Positions 37,308-44,953 of a stretch of DNA of 64,000 bases are shown in pieces. This DNA comes from Sorangium cellulosum. GTDB lineage: Bacteria > Myxococcota_A > Polyangia > Polyangiales > Polyangiaceae. Both the position numbers and the translations under genes were made by a program. The first letter of the stretch is position 1. Every line of letters starts with the position of its first letter. The stretch lies in contig NZ_CP012673.1 of NCBI RefSeq assembly GCF_002950945.1, positions 9,872,501-9,936,500 on the forward strand, read 5' to 3'. The notes under the pieces were generated by a model. It ran no database searches. It saw nothing but the letters and a program-made list of their open reading frames with translations, and was not told the DNA's origin.

Positions 37308-39230
37308 ATGAGCCCCCCCGCGACGCCCGATCCCGATCTCCAGCGCGCCCTCTCCGATCCCGGCTTCACGCCGGGCCGCCGTCACTTCGCCGCCGTGCTC
37401 GATCTGCTCGCGACGGCCGGCGAACCTGCAGAGCTCGCGGAGCGAGCGCTGCGCCGCGCCGGCGCGGCCGCGCTGCCGGCCGCGATCGAGCGCGCCGAAG
37501 GCGCGGCGCCGGCGCTGCGGGCGCCGCTCACCCGGCTCATCGGCAAGCTGATGGCGGCCGCGCCGATCGAGCCCGAGGCCGCCGAGCGGGCGCGCGACTA
37601 CCTGCTCGCGCGGCTCCGCGACGACGACCGCCGCACGCGCCGCATGGCGGCGGTGGCGCTCGGCAAGCCGGCCGCGGCCGAGGCGGGGCGGTCGACGGTC
37701 GAGGCGGCGCTCGCCGAGGCGGCGCGCGGCGAGCGCTCGCCCGACGTCCGCCGCGCGTTGATCGACGCGCTGGGCAAGGTCGGCGGCGACGCCGCGCTCG
37801 GCGTGCTGGCCGAGCTCGGCGGCGACGAGGAGGTCGCCGGGGCGCGGTCGCGCGCCGAGCTCCTCGCCAGGAGGACCCTCTCGCGCGGCGAGCCGTCGGC
37901 CATCGCCGGCGACCGCGCGCCGGAGCGCCCCGTCCGCGTGGCGGTGCGCTGCCGGCGCGGGCTCGAGGCGATCCTCGCCGAGGAGCTCGCCGCGCTCGAT
38001 CGCGGCGCGCCCGGAGGCGCGCTCGTGCCCGAGATCCGGAGCGATCCCTGCGGTGGGACGCGGGTGGAGGTGACGCTGAGCGGCCGCCTGGACGTGCTGT
38101 TCGGGGCGCGCACGATGCTGTCGTTCGCGCTGCCGCTGCCGCTGCGGAAGCTCGCGGAGGGCGGCGACGTCGCCGCGGCCGTCGCCGAGCGGCTGCTCTC
38201 GCGGGAGGCGCGCGACGCCCTGCGCCGCTTCACGGTGGGCGCGATCCGCTACCGCATCGACTGGGCCCGCGGCGGCAAGCGCCGGGCGGCGGTGTTCCGC
38301 ATCGCCACGGCGGTGGAGGCGGAGGCGCCGGAGCTCGTGAACGATCCGACCCAGAGCACGTGGGATGTGGTCGTCTACGAGAGCGAGGACCGGGTCCGGG
38401 TCGAGCTCGCGCCGCGCCTGCCCGACCCGCGGTTCACGTACCGCCGCGGCGACGTGCCCGCGGCCTCGCACCCGACGATCGCCGCGGCGCTCGCGCGCAT
38501 CGCGGGGGCGCGCGGCGACGACGTGGTCTGGGATCCGTTCGTCGGCTCGGGCCTGGAGCTCTGCGAGCGCGCCCTGCTCGGGCCGTACCGGCGGCTCGTG
38601 GGCTCGGACCGCGACCCCCGGGCGCTCCAGGTGGCGCGCGAGAACCTCGACGCCGCGGGCGCGCGCGGCGCGGAGCTCCTCCAGCGCGACGCGTGCGGCC
38701 CGCCGCCCCCGGGCGACGCCCCGACGCTGATCCTGACGAACCCGCCCCTCGGGAGGCGCGTCGAGCGCACGGGAGACCTCGACGCGACGCTCGACCGCTT
38801 CGTCGAGGGCGCCGCGCGCGCGCTGGCGCCGGGCGGCAGGCTGGTCTGGATCTCGCCGTTCCCCGAGCGGACCGAGGCGATCGCGCGCCGCTCAGGCCTC
38901 CGGCCCGAGCTGCTGCAACGCGTGGACATGGGCGGGTTCGACGCCCAGATCCAGAGCTTCCACAAGCAGGCGGCCCGGCAGCACGCGAGCGGCGATCGCG
39001 GCGACCTCTGGCGGGGCGACGGCGGCGGGCGCGCCCTTCCCGGGCACCGCGGGCGCGGCGCCCAGCAGGCCGAGCCGCGCGGCGAACAGCATCGCCCCGC
39101 CCGCCAGGAGGAGCGCCACGGTCACCGCGATGATGACCCCAAGCCGCCCCGGGCGGTCGGGCGGCGGCACCTCGCTGACAAAACCGCCGCCGTCGGACCG
39201 CCCGAAGGGCGGCGACACCGGCGCGGCTGA
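37308..39230 (+). CDS. HEAT-repeat / THUMP-like / N6-type RNA methyltransferase
   Basis: The product is a 640-residue protein. Residues about 50-195 are helical HEAT-like repeats (RTRRMAAVALGKPAAAEAGR, PDVRRALIDALGKVGGDAAL). A THUMP-type domain follows (about 205-330; VRVAVRCRRGLEAILAEELA, MLSFALPLPLRKLAEGGDV). The catalytic domain has DDVVWDPFVGSGLELCERAL, VGSDRDPRALQVARENLDAA and the NPPLGRRVER motif IV, matching Trm11/RlmL-type methyltransferases of tRNA or rRNA. Family members normally end shortly after FDAQIQSFHK. Here about 90 further Arg/Gly/Gln-rich codons run on to 39230, antisense to the pseudokinase gene, so the natural stop seems to be lost. ATG 37308 was preferred; a TTG at 37293 is possible. 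Confidence 0.75.
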   Translation: MSPPATPDPDLQRALSDPGFTPGRRHFAAVLDLLATAGEPAELAERALRRAGAAALPAAIERAEGAAPALRAPLTRLIGKLMAAAPIEPEAAERARDYLLARLRDDDRRTRRMAAVALGKPAAAEAGRSTVEAALAEAARGERSPDVRRALIDALGKVGGDAALGVLAELGGDEEVAGARSRAELLARRTLSRGEPSAIAGDRAPERPVRVAVRCRRGLEAILAEELAALDRGAPGGALVPEIRSDPCGGTRVEVTLSGRLDVLFGARTMLSFALPLPLRKLAEGGDVAAAVAERLLSREARDALRRFTVGAIRYRIDWARGGKRRAAVFRIATAVEAEAPELVNDPTQSTWDVVVYESEDRVRVELAPRLPDPRFTYRRGDVPAASHPTIAAALARIAGARGDDVVWDPFVGSGLELCERALLGPYRRLVGSDRDPRALQVARENLDAAGARGAELLQRDACGPPPPGDAPTLILTNPPLGRRVERTGDLDATLDRFVEGAARALAPGGRLVWISPFPERTEAIARRSGLRPELLQRVDMGGFDAQIQSFHKQAARQHASGDRGDLWRGDGGGRALPGHRGRGAQQAEPRGEQHRPARQEERHGHRDDDPKPPRAVGRRHLADKTAAVGPPEGRRHRRG

Positions 39231-40820
39231 CCCTGGCGTCGGCCCCCGGGCTGGCGCGGCGCTCGCCTGCGCGGCGAGGGCGCTCTTCGGAGGCGGCGAC
39301 GCCTGCTGCGGCGGGCTGGGCGCGCTGGCGGCAGCACCGATCGGGCTGGAGGATCCGCCGGCGACCGCGTCGAGGCTCCCGGGCGTGGGCGCCGCAGGCG
39401 CGCCGGCGCCCCGCTCGAGCGGCGCCGCAGCGGAGCGGCTCGGCGCCGCGGCGGCGGCGAGCGGCGGAGGAGCTTGCAGCGCCGCCAGGGGCTGCGGGGG
39501 GGCGGGCGTGGCCGACGGCGCCTCACGCGACCGCGTCGGGACGTCGTCCTCGTCGTCGTCATCGACGTCGTCGACCAGCGTGGGCGCGTCGAGCGTGGGC
39601 TCGTCCAGGAAGGCCTCGTCCGGGTCGACGAGGCCACGCGCGGCGCCGGCCTGAAGGTGTTGTCCTGTCAGCGGCTCGCGCTCGGTGGGCGGACGCGGCG
39701 GACGTTCGGGTCCGGAGAACGGCGCCGCGGGCGCGCCGGCCGCGTACGGCTCCGGAGGACCTGCCGCCGGAGAACCCGCGCTCGCGCCCGGGAAGCCGGC
39801 GCGCCCGACCTGGCCCAGCCGGTGAGCGATGGACGCCGTTCCTCCGGCGCGCGACGAGGTCACCGGGGTGTTGCCTCCCGGGAGCCCCAGGGCCGACGTC
39901 TCCCGCATGATCGTCAGCCCGTCGTCCTCGGCGTCGTGCTCGAGGCTGACCGACTGAGCCAGCGGGACCGCGCCCACGCCCGGAGCCCACCGCGGCGCCG
40001 GAGCGCGCCCTCGCGACACCGGACCGGCGGCGGCCGGGGCGGCGGCCGCTGCTCTGGTTCCCGGGGCGCCGCCCGGAGCGGCGCCCGGCCGCGGCGGCGA
40101 CCCGCCGGGGTACGCCGCCGGAGGCCGCTGGCGCTCGGGCGGAGCAGGCGGCGGCTGGCCGGCGGACTGCTCCAGCAGCGCGCGCTGCGCGAGGATCTCC
40201 GTGAGCTGGCTCGAGCTCAGCGGCGAGACGCGCATCAGCGTGCGCACCTCGTCGTCGTCCTCGTCGTTCGTCGAGTCCTCGTCGTCGAGCGGGAGCAGGG
40301 TGCGCACCGCGGGATCGGGGTGCCACTCCTCGAGGGCGCGCCGGAAGGCGGCGGCGTTCGTCGTGCGGGCGGAGCGGTCGCGCAGGAAGGCATCGTCGAG
40401 GATGCGCTGGAGGTCGTCGTCGCCCACGTCGAAGACCGCGAGCGGCGACGGCGAGGTGTTCGCGATCCGCTGCCGCGTCTCGGCGTCGCTCCCGCCGCCG
40501 AACGCGCTCGTGCCGGTCAGCACCTCGTAGAGCGTCGCCGCGATGGCCCACACGTCGTCGCCCGGCGAGAGCGTCCCGCCGGCGATGCGCTCGGGCGACT
40601 GGTAGGCGATGCGGCTCGGCGTCTGGCGCAGGTCCGCCAGGATGGCCTTCGAGGTGCGATCGACCGCAGCCGTGAGCACACACTCGGGCGAGATGGCGCC
40701 GTGCGCGACGCCGAGGGCGTGCAGCGCCTCGATCCTCTTCGCGAGACGAATGGCCCAGCCGACGGCGTCGAGCTCGTTCAGCGGGCCATCGCGCAAGATC
40801 CGAGTTGCAAGCGTTTCCAC
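38892..40820 (-). CDS. Pseudokinase-type receptor: kinase C-lobe, disordered linker, membrane helix
   Basis: The 642-residue protein begins within the C-lobe of a Ser/Thr kinase fold (WAIRLAKRIEALHALGVAHG, AYQSPERIAGGTLSPGDDVW, AIAATLYEVLTGTSAFGGGS, DDAFLRDRSARTTNAAAFRR). There is no Gly-rich loop or N-lobe. The HRD catalytic segment reads GVAHGAISPE, without the Asp, so catalysis is not expected. About 400 residues of Pro/Ala/acidic disorder follow, with Thr-Leu/Ile motifs (RTLLPLDDED, RTLMRVS, LTIMRE, DEPTLDAPTLVDD), then one transmembrane helix (LGVIIAVTVALLLAGGAML) and a short tail. The GTG start directly follows an in-frame TAA. The last 113 codons lie antisense to the methyltransferase gene, so the natural end is uncertain. 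Confidence 0.68.
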   Translation of the reverse strand: METLATRILRDGPLNELDAVGWAIRLAKRIEALHALGVAHGAISPECVLTAAVDRTSKAILADLRQTPSRIAYQSPERIAGGTLSPGDDVWAIAATLYEVLTGTSAFGGGSDAETRQRIANTSPSPLAVFDVGDDDLQRILDDAFLRDRSARTTNAAAFRRALEEWHPDPAVRTLLPLDDEDSTNDEDDDEVRTLMRVSPLSSSQLTEILAQRALLEQSAGQPPPAPPERQRPPAAYPGGSPPRPGAAPGGAPGTRAAAAAPAAAGPVSRGRAPAPRWAPGVGAVPLAQSVSLEHDAEDDGLTIMRETSALGLPGGNTPVTSSRAGGTASIAHRLGQVGRAGFPGASAGSPAAGPPEPYAAGAPAAPFSGPERPPRPPTEREPLTGQHLQAGAARGLVDPDEAFLDEPTLDAPTLVDDVDDDDEDDVPTRSREAPSATPAPPQPLAALQAPPPLAAAAAPSRSAAAPLERGAGAPAAPTPGSLDAVAGGSSSPIGAAASAPSPPQQASPPPKSALAAQASAAPARGPTPGSAAPVSPPFGRSDGGGFVSEVPPPDRPGRLGVIIAVTVALLLAGGAMLFAARLGLLGAAPAVPGKGAPAAVAPPEVAAIAARVLPGRLLVEALDLGVEPAHVHALQQLGPEA

Positions 40821-41002
40821 TTACGAAGCGAGCGTAGTACCGGTCCGCCGAAGTTTGTACCTCGATCCGCGTGCAGCGCGCACCCCGGACGGCCAATTCC
40901 CGGGGACGTGCCCCGCCGCGAACGTTCGCGGGCGGGACCCCGGAGGCACGGCGTCGCTCGGCGGTCGCGCGGAGCGCGCGGGGGACCGCGCCGCCGCTCC
41001 CC

Positions 41003-42316
41003 TCACGACCGCTCGCTCCCGGCGGCGTCGGTCGGCACGATGCGGACGCGGCGCACCCTCCGGCCGGCGACGTCCATCGCCACGAGCGTGTACCCCTCGC
41101 ACTCGACACGCTCGCCCGCCTCGGGCGGGTGCTCGAGCCGCCCGAGCATGTAGCCGCCGACCGTCTCGACGGTCTTCACCTCGGGCCGCAGCACGATGTG
41201 CGCGTCGCGCTCCAGGTCCGCGAGCAGCACGCGGCCGTCGACGTCGACGATGCCGCCGCCGCGGCGGTGGATGGGCGGCACCTCCTCGTCGTTCTCGTCC
41301 CGGATCTCGCCGACGATCTCCTCGATGAGATCCTCCATCGTGACGAGCCCGATGAACTCGCCCGACGCCGAGGTGATGATCGCCACCGGCACCTGGCGCG
41401 CCTGCATCTCGAGGCGGAGCCGCTCGACCGAGGTGTTCTCGCGCGCGAAGATCGGCTTGCGCAGGAGCTCGGCCACGCGCGTCGCGCGGCGGCGGTGGCT
41501 CAGGACGTCGAACAGGTCGCGGAGGTGCAGGTAGCCGAGCACGTTCTTGCCCTGCTCGTCGAGCACCGGGTACCGGGAGTAGCCCGCGTCGGCCACGACC
41601 CGCACCGCCTCCTCGATCGTCATGTTCCCGCGCAGCGTCGCCGCGTCGGAGCGGAGCGACATCACGTTCCTGGCGGTGCGGCGGCGCAGGTCGAAGATGC
41701 GCACGAGCATGCTGCGCAGCGCCGGATCGAGGCCCGCGGGGCTCTTGGTCAAGAGCAGCCGGAGCTCCTCCGAGGTGTGCGCGATCTCCGCCTCGCCGAC
41801 CGGCCGGAGCCCGAAGAGCCGGACGAACCCGTTCGCCATCGAGTTGAGGGCCCAGATCACCGGCCACATGAGCACGAAGAACCCGTGCAGCGGCCGCGCC
41901 GCCCAGAGCGTCACCTTCTCCGTCCGCTGGATGGCGAGCGACTTCGGCGCGAGCTCACCGATCACGGTGTGGAGCGCCGTGATCACGATGAACGCGATGC
42001 CCACCGCGACCGCGTGCGCGCCGATCCCCGACCAGGCGCCGAGCGGCGCGAGCAGCGGCTCGATGAGGTGGGCGATGGCCGGCTCCCCGATCCAGCCGAG
42101 CCCGAGGGACGCGAGCGTGATGCCCAGCTGGTTGGCCGAGAGGTACTCGTCGAGCCGCTGCGACATCTGGAGCGCGAGCCGGGCCCGCGCGTCGCCCTCG
42201 CGCACGAGCTGCTCCAGCCGCGTCGGCCGCATCTTCACAATGGCGAACTCGGAAGCGACGAAGAACGCGTTCAGGAGCACCAGCAGCGCGGTGCCTAGGA
42301 GATAGACAAACGTCAT
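41003..42316 (-). CDS. CNNM/CorC (HlyC) family membrane protein
   Basis: The 437-residue protein has the three modules of the family. An N-terminal DUF21/CNNM transmembrane domain (about 1-190; LLVLLNAFFVASEFAIVKMR, HTVIGELAPKSLAIQ) is followed by a pair of CBS domains (about 205-335; VLDEQGKNVLGYLHLRDL, ITSASGEFIGLVTMEDLIEE). The C-terminal CorC_HlyC domain contains VETVGGYMLGRLEHPPEAGE. Family members mediate magnesium or cobalt transport; the older hemolysin name comes from one homologue. CBS pairs bind adenosine nucleotides. It is an inner-membrane protein of normal length. It precedes the pseudokinase gene by 182 nt, same strand. Confidence 0.92.
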   Translation of the reverse strand: MTFVYLLGTALLVLLNAFFVASEFAIVKMRPTRLEQLVREGDARARLALQMSQRLDEYLSANQLGITLASLGLGWIGEPAIAHLIEPLLAPLGAWSGIGAHAVAVGIAFIVITALHTVIGELAPKSLAIQRTEKVTLWAARPLHGFFVLMWPVIWALNSMANGFVRLFGLRPVGEAEIAHTSEELRLLLTKSPAGLDPALRSMLVRIFDLRRRTARNVMSLRSDAATLRGNMTIEEAVRVVADAGYSRYPVLDEQGKNVLGYLHLRDLFDVLSHRRRATRVAELLRKPIFARENTSVERLRLEMQARQVPVAIITSASGEFIGLVTMEDLIEEIVGEIRDENDEEVPPIHRRGGGIVDVDGRVLLADLERDAHIVLRPEVKTVETVGGYMLGRLEHPPEAGERVECEGYTLVAMDVAGRRVRRVRIVPTDAAGSERS

Positions 42317-42379
42317 GCCGGTCGACGTCCTCCCCCGGGGACGAAAGACGCCCCGCGCCGTAGCGGCGGCGCGCCGTCC

Positions 42380-43753
42380 CTAGATCCGCGCACGATCGAG
42401 GATCTTGCTGCGCAGCTCCGGGTCGTCGTTGCTGAGGCCATCCACGAGCGCGTCGGCCGGGGACTGCCCCTTGGCGATGAGCGCGCCGATCCGATCGAGG
42501 TGGACGCGCTCGTCCTTGCCGCTCTTGTTCAGGCGCGCGCGCCGCTCGAGGCCGCCCGAGGCGATCGTCAAGAGCTGCTCGGCGATCGCGGCGAGCGGCT
42601 TGCCGCGGAACGTCGCGCGGAGCGCGCGCTCGGCGATCATCGGGCGCACGGCCTCGAGCTCGTCGAACCGGAAGCTCTCGGAGAGCGCGTCGGCCTCGTC
42701 GAGCGCGCGCGCGTCGTACAGGATCCCCGTCCAGAGCGCCGGCAGCGCGCAGACCAGGTTCGCCGGCAGCGAGTCCGCGCCGCGGACCTCGAGGGTCCGC
42801 TTCAGCCTGACCTCCGGGAAGAGGGTGTTGAGGTGCATCTCCCAGTCGGCACGGGTGGCCCGATGCCCCTGGAAGCCGTTCTCCAGGAAGTCGCGGAACG
42901 TCTGCCCCGTGTTCTCGACCACGGCGCCGTCGCGCTTGATGAGGAACATCGGCGCATCGACCGCCCAGGCGACGTAATCCGAGAAGCGCCGGCCGCGCTC
43001 GAGCACGCTGCGGACCAGACCCTGCCGCGACGCGTCGACGTCGAGCCAGACCTTGGCGCGGAAGCTCCGCCCGCCGAACAGCGCCCCCTCGTAGAACGGC
43101 GAGTTCGCGAAGATCGCCGTCACGAGCGGCGACAGCCGGAGCGCCACGCGGAGCGCGCGCATCGCCTTCTCCTCGCTCGCGTAGTCGTAGTTCGCCTGCA
43201 CGGTGGCGGTGCGGCGCATCATGTCGAGGCCGTGCGCGCCGCGCGTCGGCAGGTAGCGGCGCATGACGGCGTAACGCGCCTTCGGCACCCAGGAGAGATC
43301 CGCCTGCGACGCGAACGGATGGAACCCGATGCCGAGCCAGACCACGCCGAGCTCGGCCGAGATGTCGCGCAGCTCCGCGAGGTGCCCGCTCATCTCCATG
43401 CAGATCTGATGGATGGTGTCGAGGGGCGCCCCGGACAGCTCGAGCTGCCCGCCCGGCTCGAGGGTCACCGACGCGCCGGCCCGGGCGAGCGCGATCAGCG
43501 GACCGCCGGGCGTCTCGTGCTCGGGCGTCCAGCCGTGACGCTCGACGAGCGCCTGGAGCACCGCGAGCACGCTCCGCTCGCCCTCGTACGGCATGGCGAC
43601 GCCCGTTCTGGCGTCGACCCCGAACTTCTCCGCCTCGGCGCCGATCCGGTGAAGCGACTCGGGCTTGATGGCTTCGTGAAAGGGAAACAGCAGATCGTCG
43701 AAGGTCTTCAACGGTTCAGATCTCGACTCGCTCGCCTGGCTTGCGTCGGCCAT
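42380..43753 (-). CDS. gshA: Glutamate-cysteine ligase
   Basis: The 457-residue enzyme ligates glutamate and cysteine with ATP, the first step of glutathione synthesis. It belongs to the GCS2/plant-like class: RIGAEAEKFGVDARTG, LEPGGQLELSGAPLDTIHQI, WLGIGFHPFASQADLSWVPK, MMRRTATVQANYDYASEEKA, and ARADWEMHLNTLFPEVRLKR with LEVRGADSLP. The ATG at 43753 was chosen because GGAAG lies 7 nt before it. The presence of two GST genes in the window is consistent with glutathione use. It lies 63 nt upstream of the CorC gene and may be co-transcribed with it. Confidence 0.94.
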   Translation of the reverse strand: MADASQASESRSEPLKTFDDLLFPFHEAIKPESLHRIGAEAEKFGVDARTGVAMPYEGERSVLAVLQALVERHGWTPEHETPGGPLIALARAGASVTLEPGGQLELSGAPLDTIHQICMEMSGHLAELRDISAELGVVWLGIGFHPFASQADLSWVPKARYAVMRRYLPTRGAHGLDMMRRTATVQANYDYASEEKAMRALRVALRLSPLVTAIFANSPFYEGALFGGRSFRAKVWLDVDASRQGLVRSVLERGRRFSDYVAWAVDAPMFLIKRDGAVVENTGQTFRDFLENGFQGHRATRADWEMHLNTLFPEVRLKRTLEVRGADSLPANLVCALPALWTGILYDARALDEADALSESFRFDELEAVRPMIAERALRATFRGKPLAAIAEQLLTIASGGLERRARLNKSGKDERVHLDRIGALIAKGQSPADALVDGLSNDDPELRSKILDRARI

Positions 43754-43783
43754 CGTCACGCTTCCGGTTGGGTTGGTCCTCCG

Positions 43784-44758
43784 CTATAGCGCACGCCTGA
43801 GCAGGGATGCACGCTGCGTCGTCCGGAGCAGCTTCGCGAGTGCACCGAGGTGCGCCAGCGTCGTCCCCGCCCCGCCGCCGAGCATCCGCGCGCCTGCCTC
43901 GATGAGGCGCATCGCCGACGCGGCCCAGGCGTCACATACCTCGGCTGGCGCGAAGCGGTCGGCCGCGTCGCCTGGCGAGGGGTCGGCGCTCAGGAGCAGC
44001 CCTACCTGCGCCTCGTGGGCGATGCCCTCGAGGCGCCGAAGGACGCTGAGCCCGAGCTCGGCGGACGCGACCTCGAAGAGCAACGCGTCCGCGCCGCTGT
44101 CGAGCGCTGCCCGGGCGACCTCCTCGAAGCCCTCTCCGTCGGGGGTGCGCCCGGCGCCGTCGATCTCCACGAGCGCCCAGGTGGCCAGCTGCGTCGCGCT
44201 GGCGTTGACCACCGCCGCGCGGCGCGCGAGCCGCGCGACCGCGGGCGCGACGCTCGCCGCCTGCGCCGGCTCGAAGCCGCACGCCACGAGGATCTCGCAG
44301 CCGGCTGCCGCGAGCCTGGCCGCGTGAATGGCGTAGTCCTCGGCGATGCGGTCGATCATGGGCGCGCACGCAGTGTGCCCCAGGATACCAGCCACGGCCA
44401 CGCGTCGCGCGGCGGCGCCTGCCGCCTCGGTCGCGAGCTCGACCGCGGTTCCGGTCAGCGCCGCGGCGCGGAACGCCATCCCGATGGGCGCCAGGGCGCG
44501 TGTTGTCGTCGCGGACGTGCACGCCCGGACGACGTCGATCCCCAGCGCGATCTCCTGCTCGTGGAGCTCGGCGACGGCACGCGGCGATTCACGGAGGAGC
44601 CGGCCGAGGGCGGTGTTGGAGGAGACGGCAGCGCCCCGGAACCGCAGCGATGCGAGTGGATCACCGCTGATGATGAGCGGACGGCCGACCGGAGGCCGTG
44701 AGGTGGAGGCCTCGAGCGCGTTCACGTCCTTCGCTGCTTTCCAGGGCTCCTCCACCAC
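43784..44758 (-). CDS. Homocysteine S-methyltransferase-like protein lacking the zinc cysteines
   Basis: A protein of about 324 residues with the barrel layout of homocysteine methyltransferases: HEQEIALGIDVVRACTSATT in place of GADIIETNT, VAVAGILGHTACAPM, CEILVACGFEPAQAAS, DALLFEVASAELGLSV and a final glycine-rich loop. That loop reads GGGAGTT (43859-43879) where the family has GGCCGTT, and no Cys follows the strand at GLLLSADPS. All zinc ligands are therefore missing and classical thiol methylation is unlikely. The start is uncertain: GTG 44758, 44755 or 44725, or an earlier GTG at 44833. It lies 30 nt upstream of gshA in the same direction, suggesting a sulfur-metabolism context. Confidence 0.62.
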   Translation of the reverse strand: MVEEPWKAAKDVNALEASTSRPPVGRPLIISGDPLASLRFRGAAVSSNTALGRLLRESPRAVAELHEQEIALGIDVVRACTSATTTRALAPIGMAFRAAALTGTAVELATEAAGAAARRVAVAGILGHTACAPMIDRIAEDYAIHAARLAAAGCEILVACGFEPAQAASVAPAVARLARRAAVVNASATQLATWALVEIDGAGRTPDGEGFEEVARAALDSGADALLFEVASAELGLSVLRRLEGIAHEAQVGLLLSADPSPGDAADRFAPAEVCDAWAASAMRLIEAGARMLGGGAGTTLAHLGALAKLLRTTQRASLLRRAL

Positions 44759-44953
44759 CGGCCTATAAGGGGAAACTAGCCCAAGACAGCCCTTCCGCGT
44801 CGCGAAATGGTGCGGACCGGCGGGCTGGAGCACAGCGATCGATGCAGCGTCGTCGGGGGCTCCCTGACGGGCACGCGCGGGCGCTGAGCTCGCTCCCGGA
44901 GCGGAACGGGGGGTCAGCGGTCATGCCAGGCGCGCACGTGGTAGGGGGGCCCA

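Noticed and set aside
40821..41002. Missing N-lobe of the pseudokinase upstream of its start
   Set aside because: An in-frame TAA sits directly before the GTG, and none of the three minus-strand frames in this short gap shows a Gly-rich loop or VAVK-type motif.
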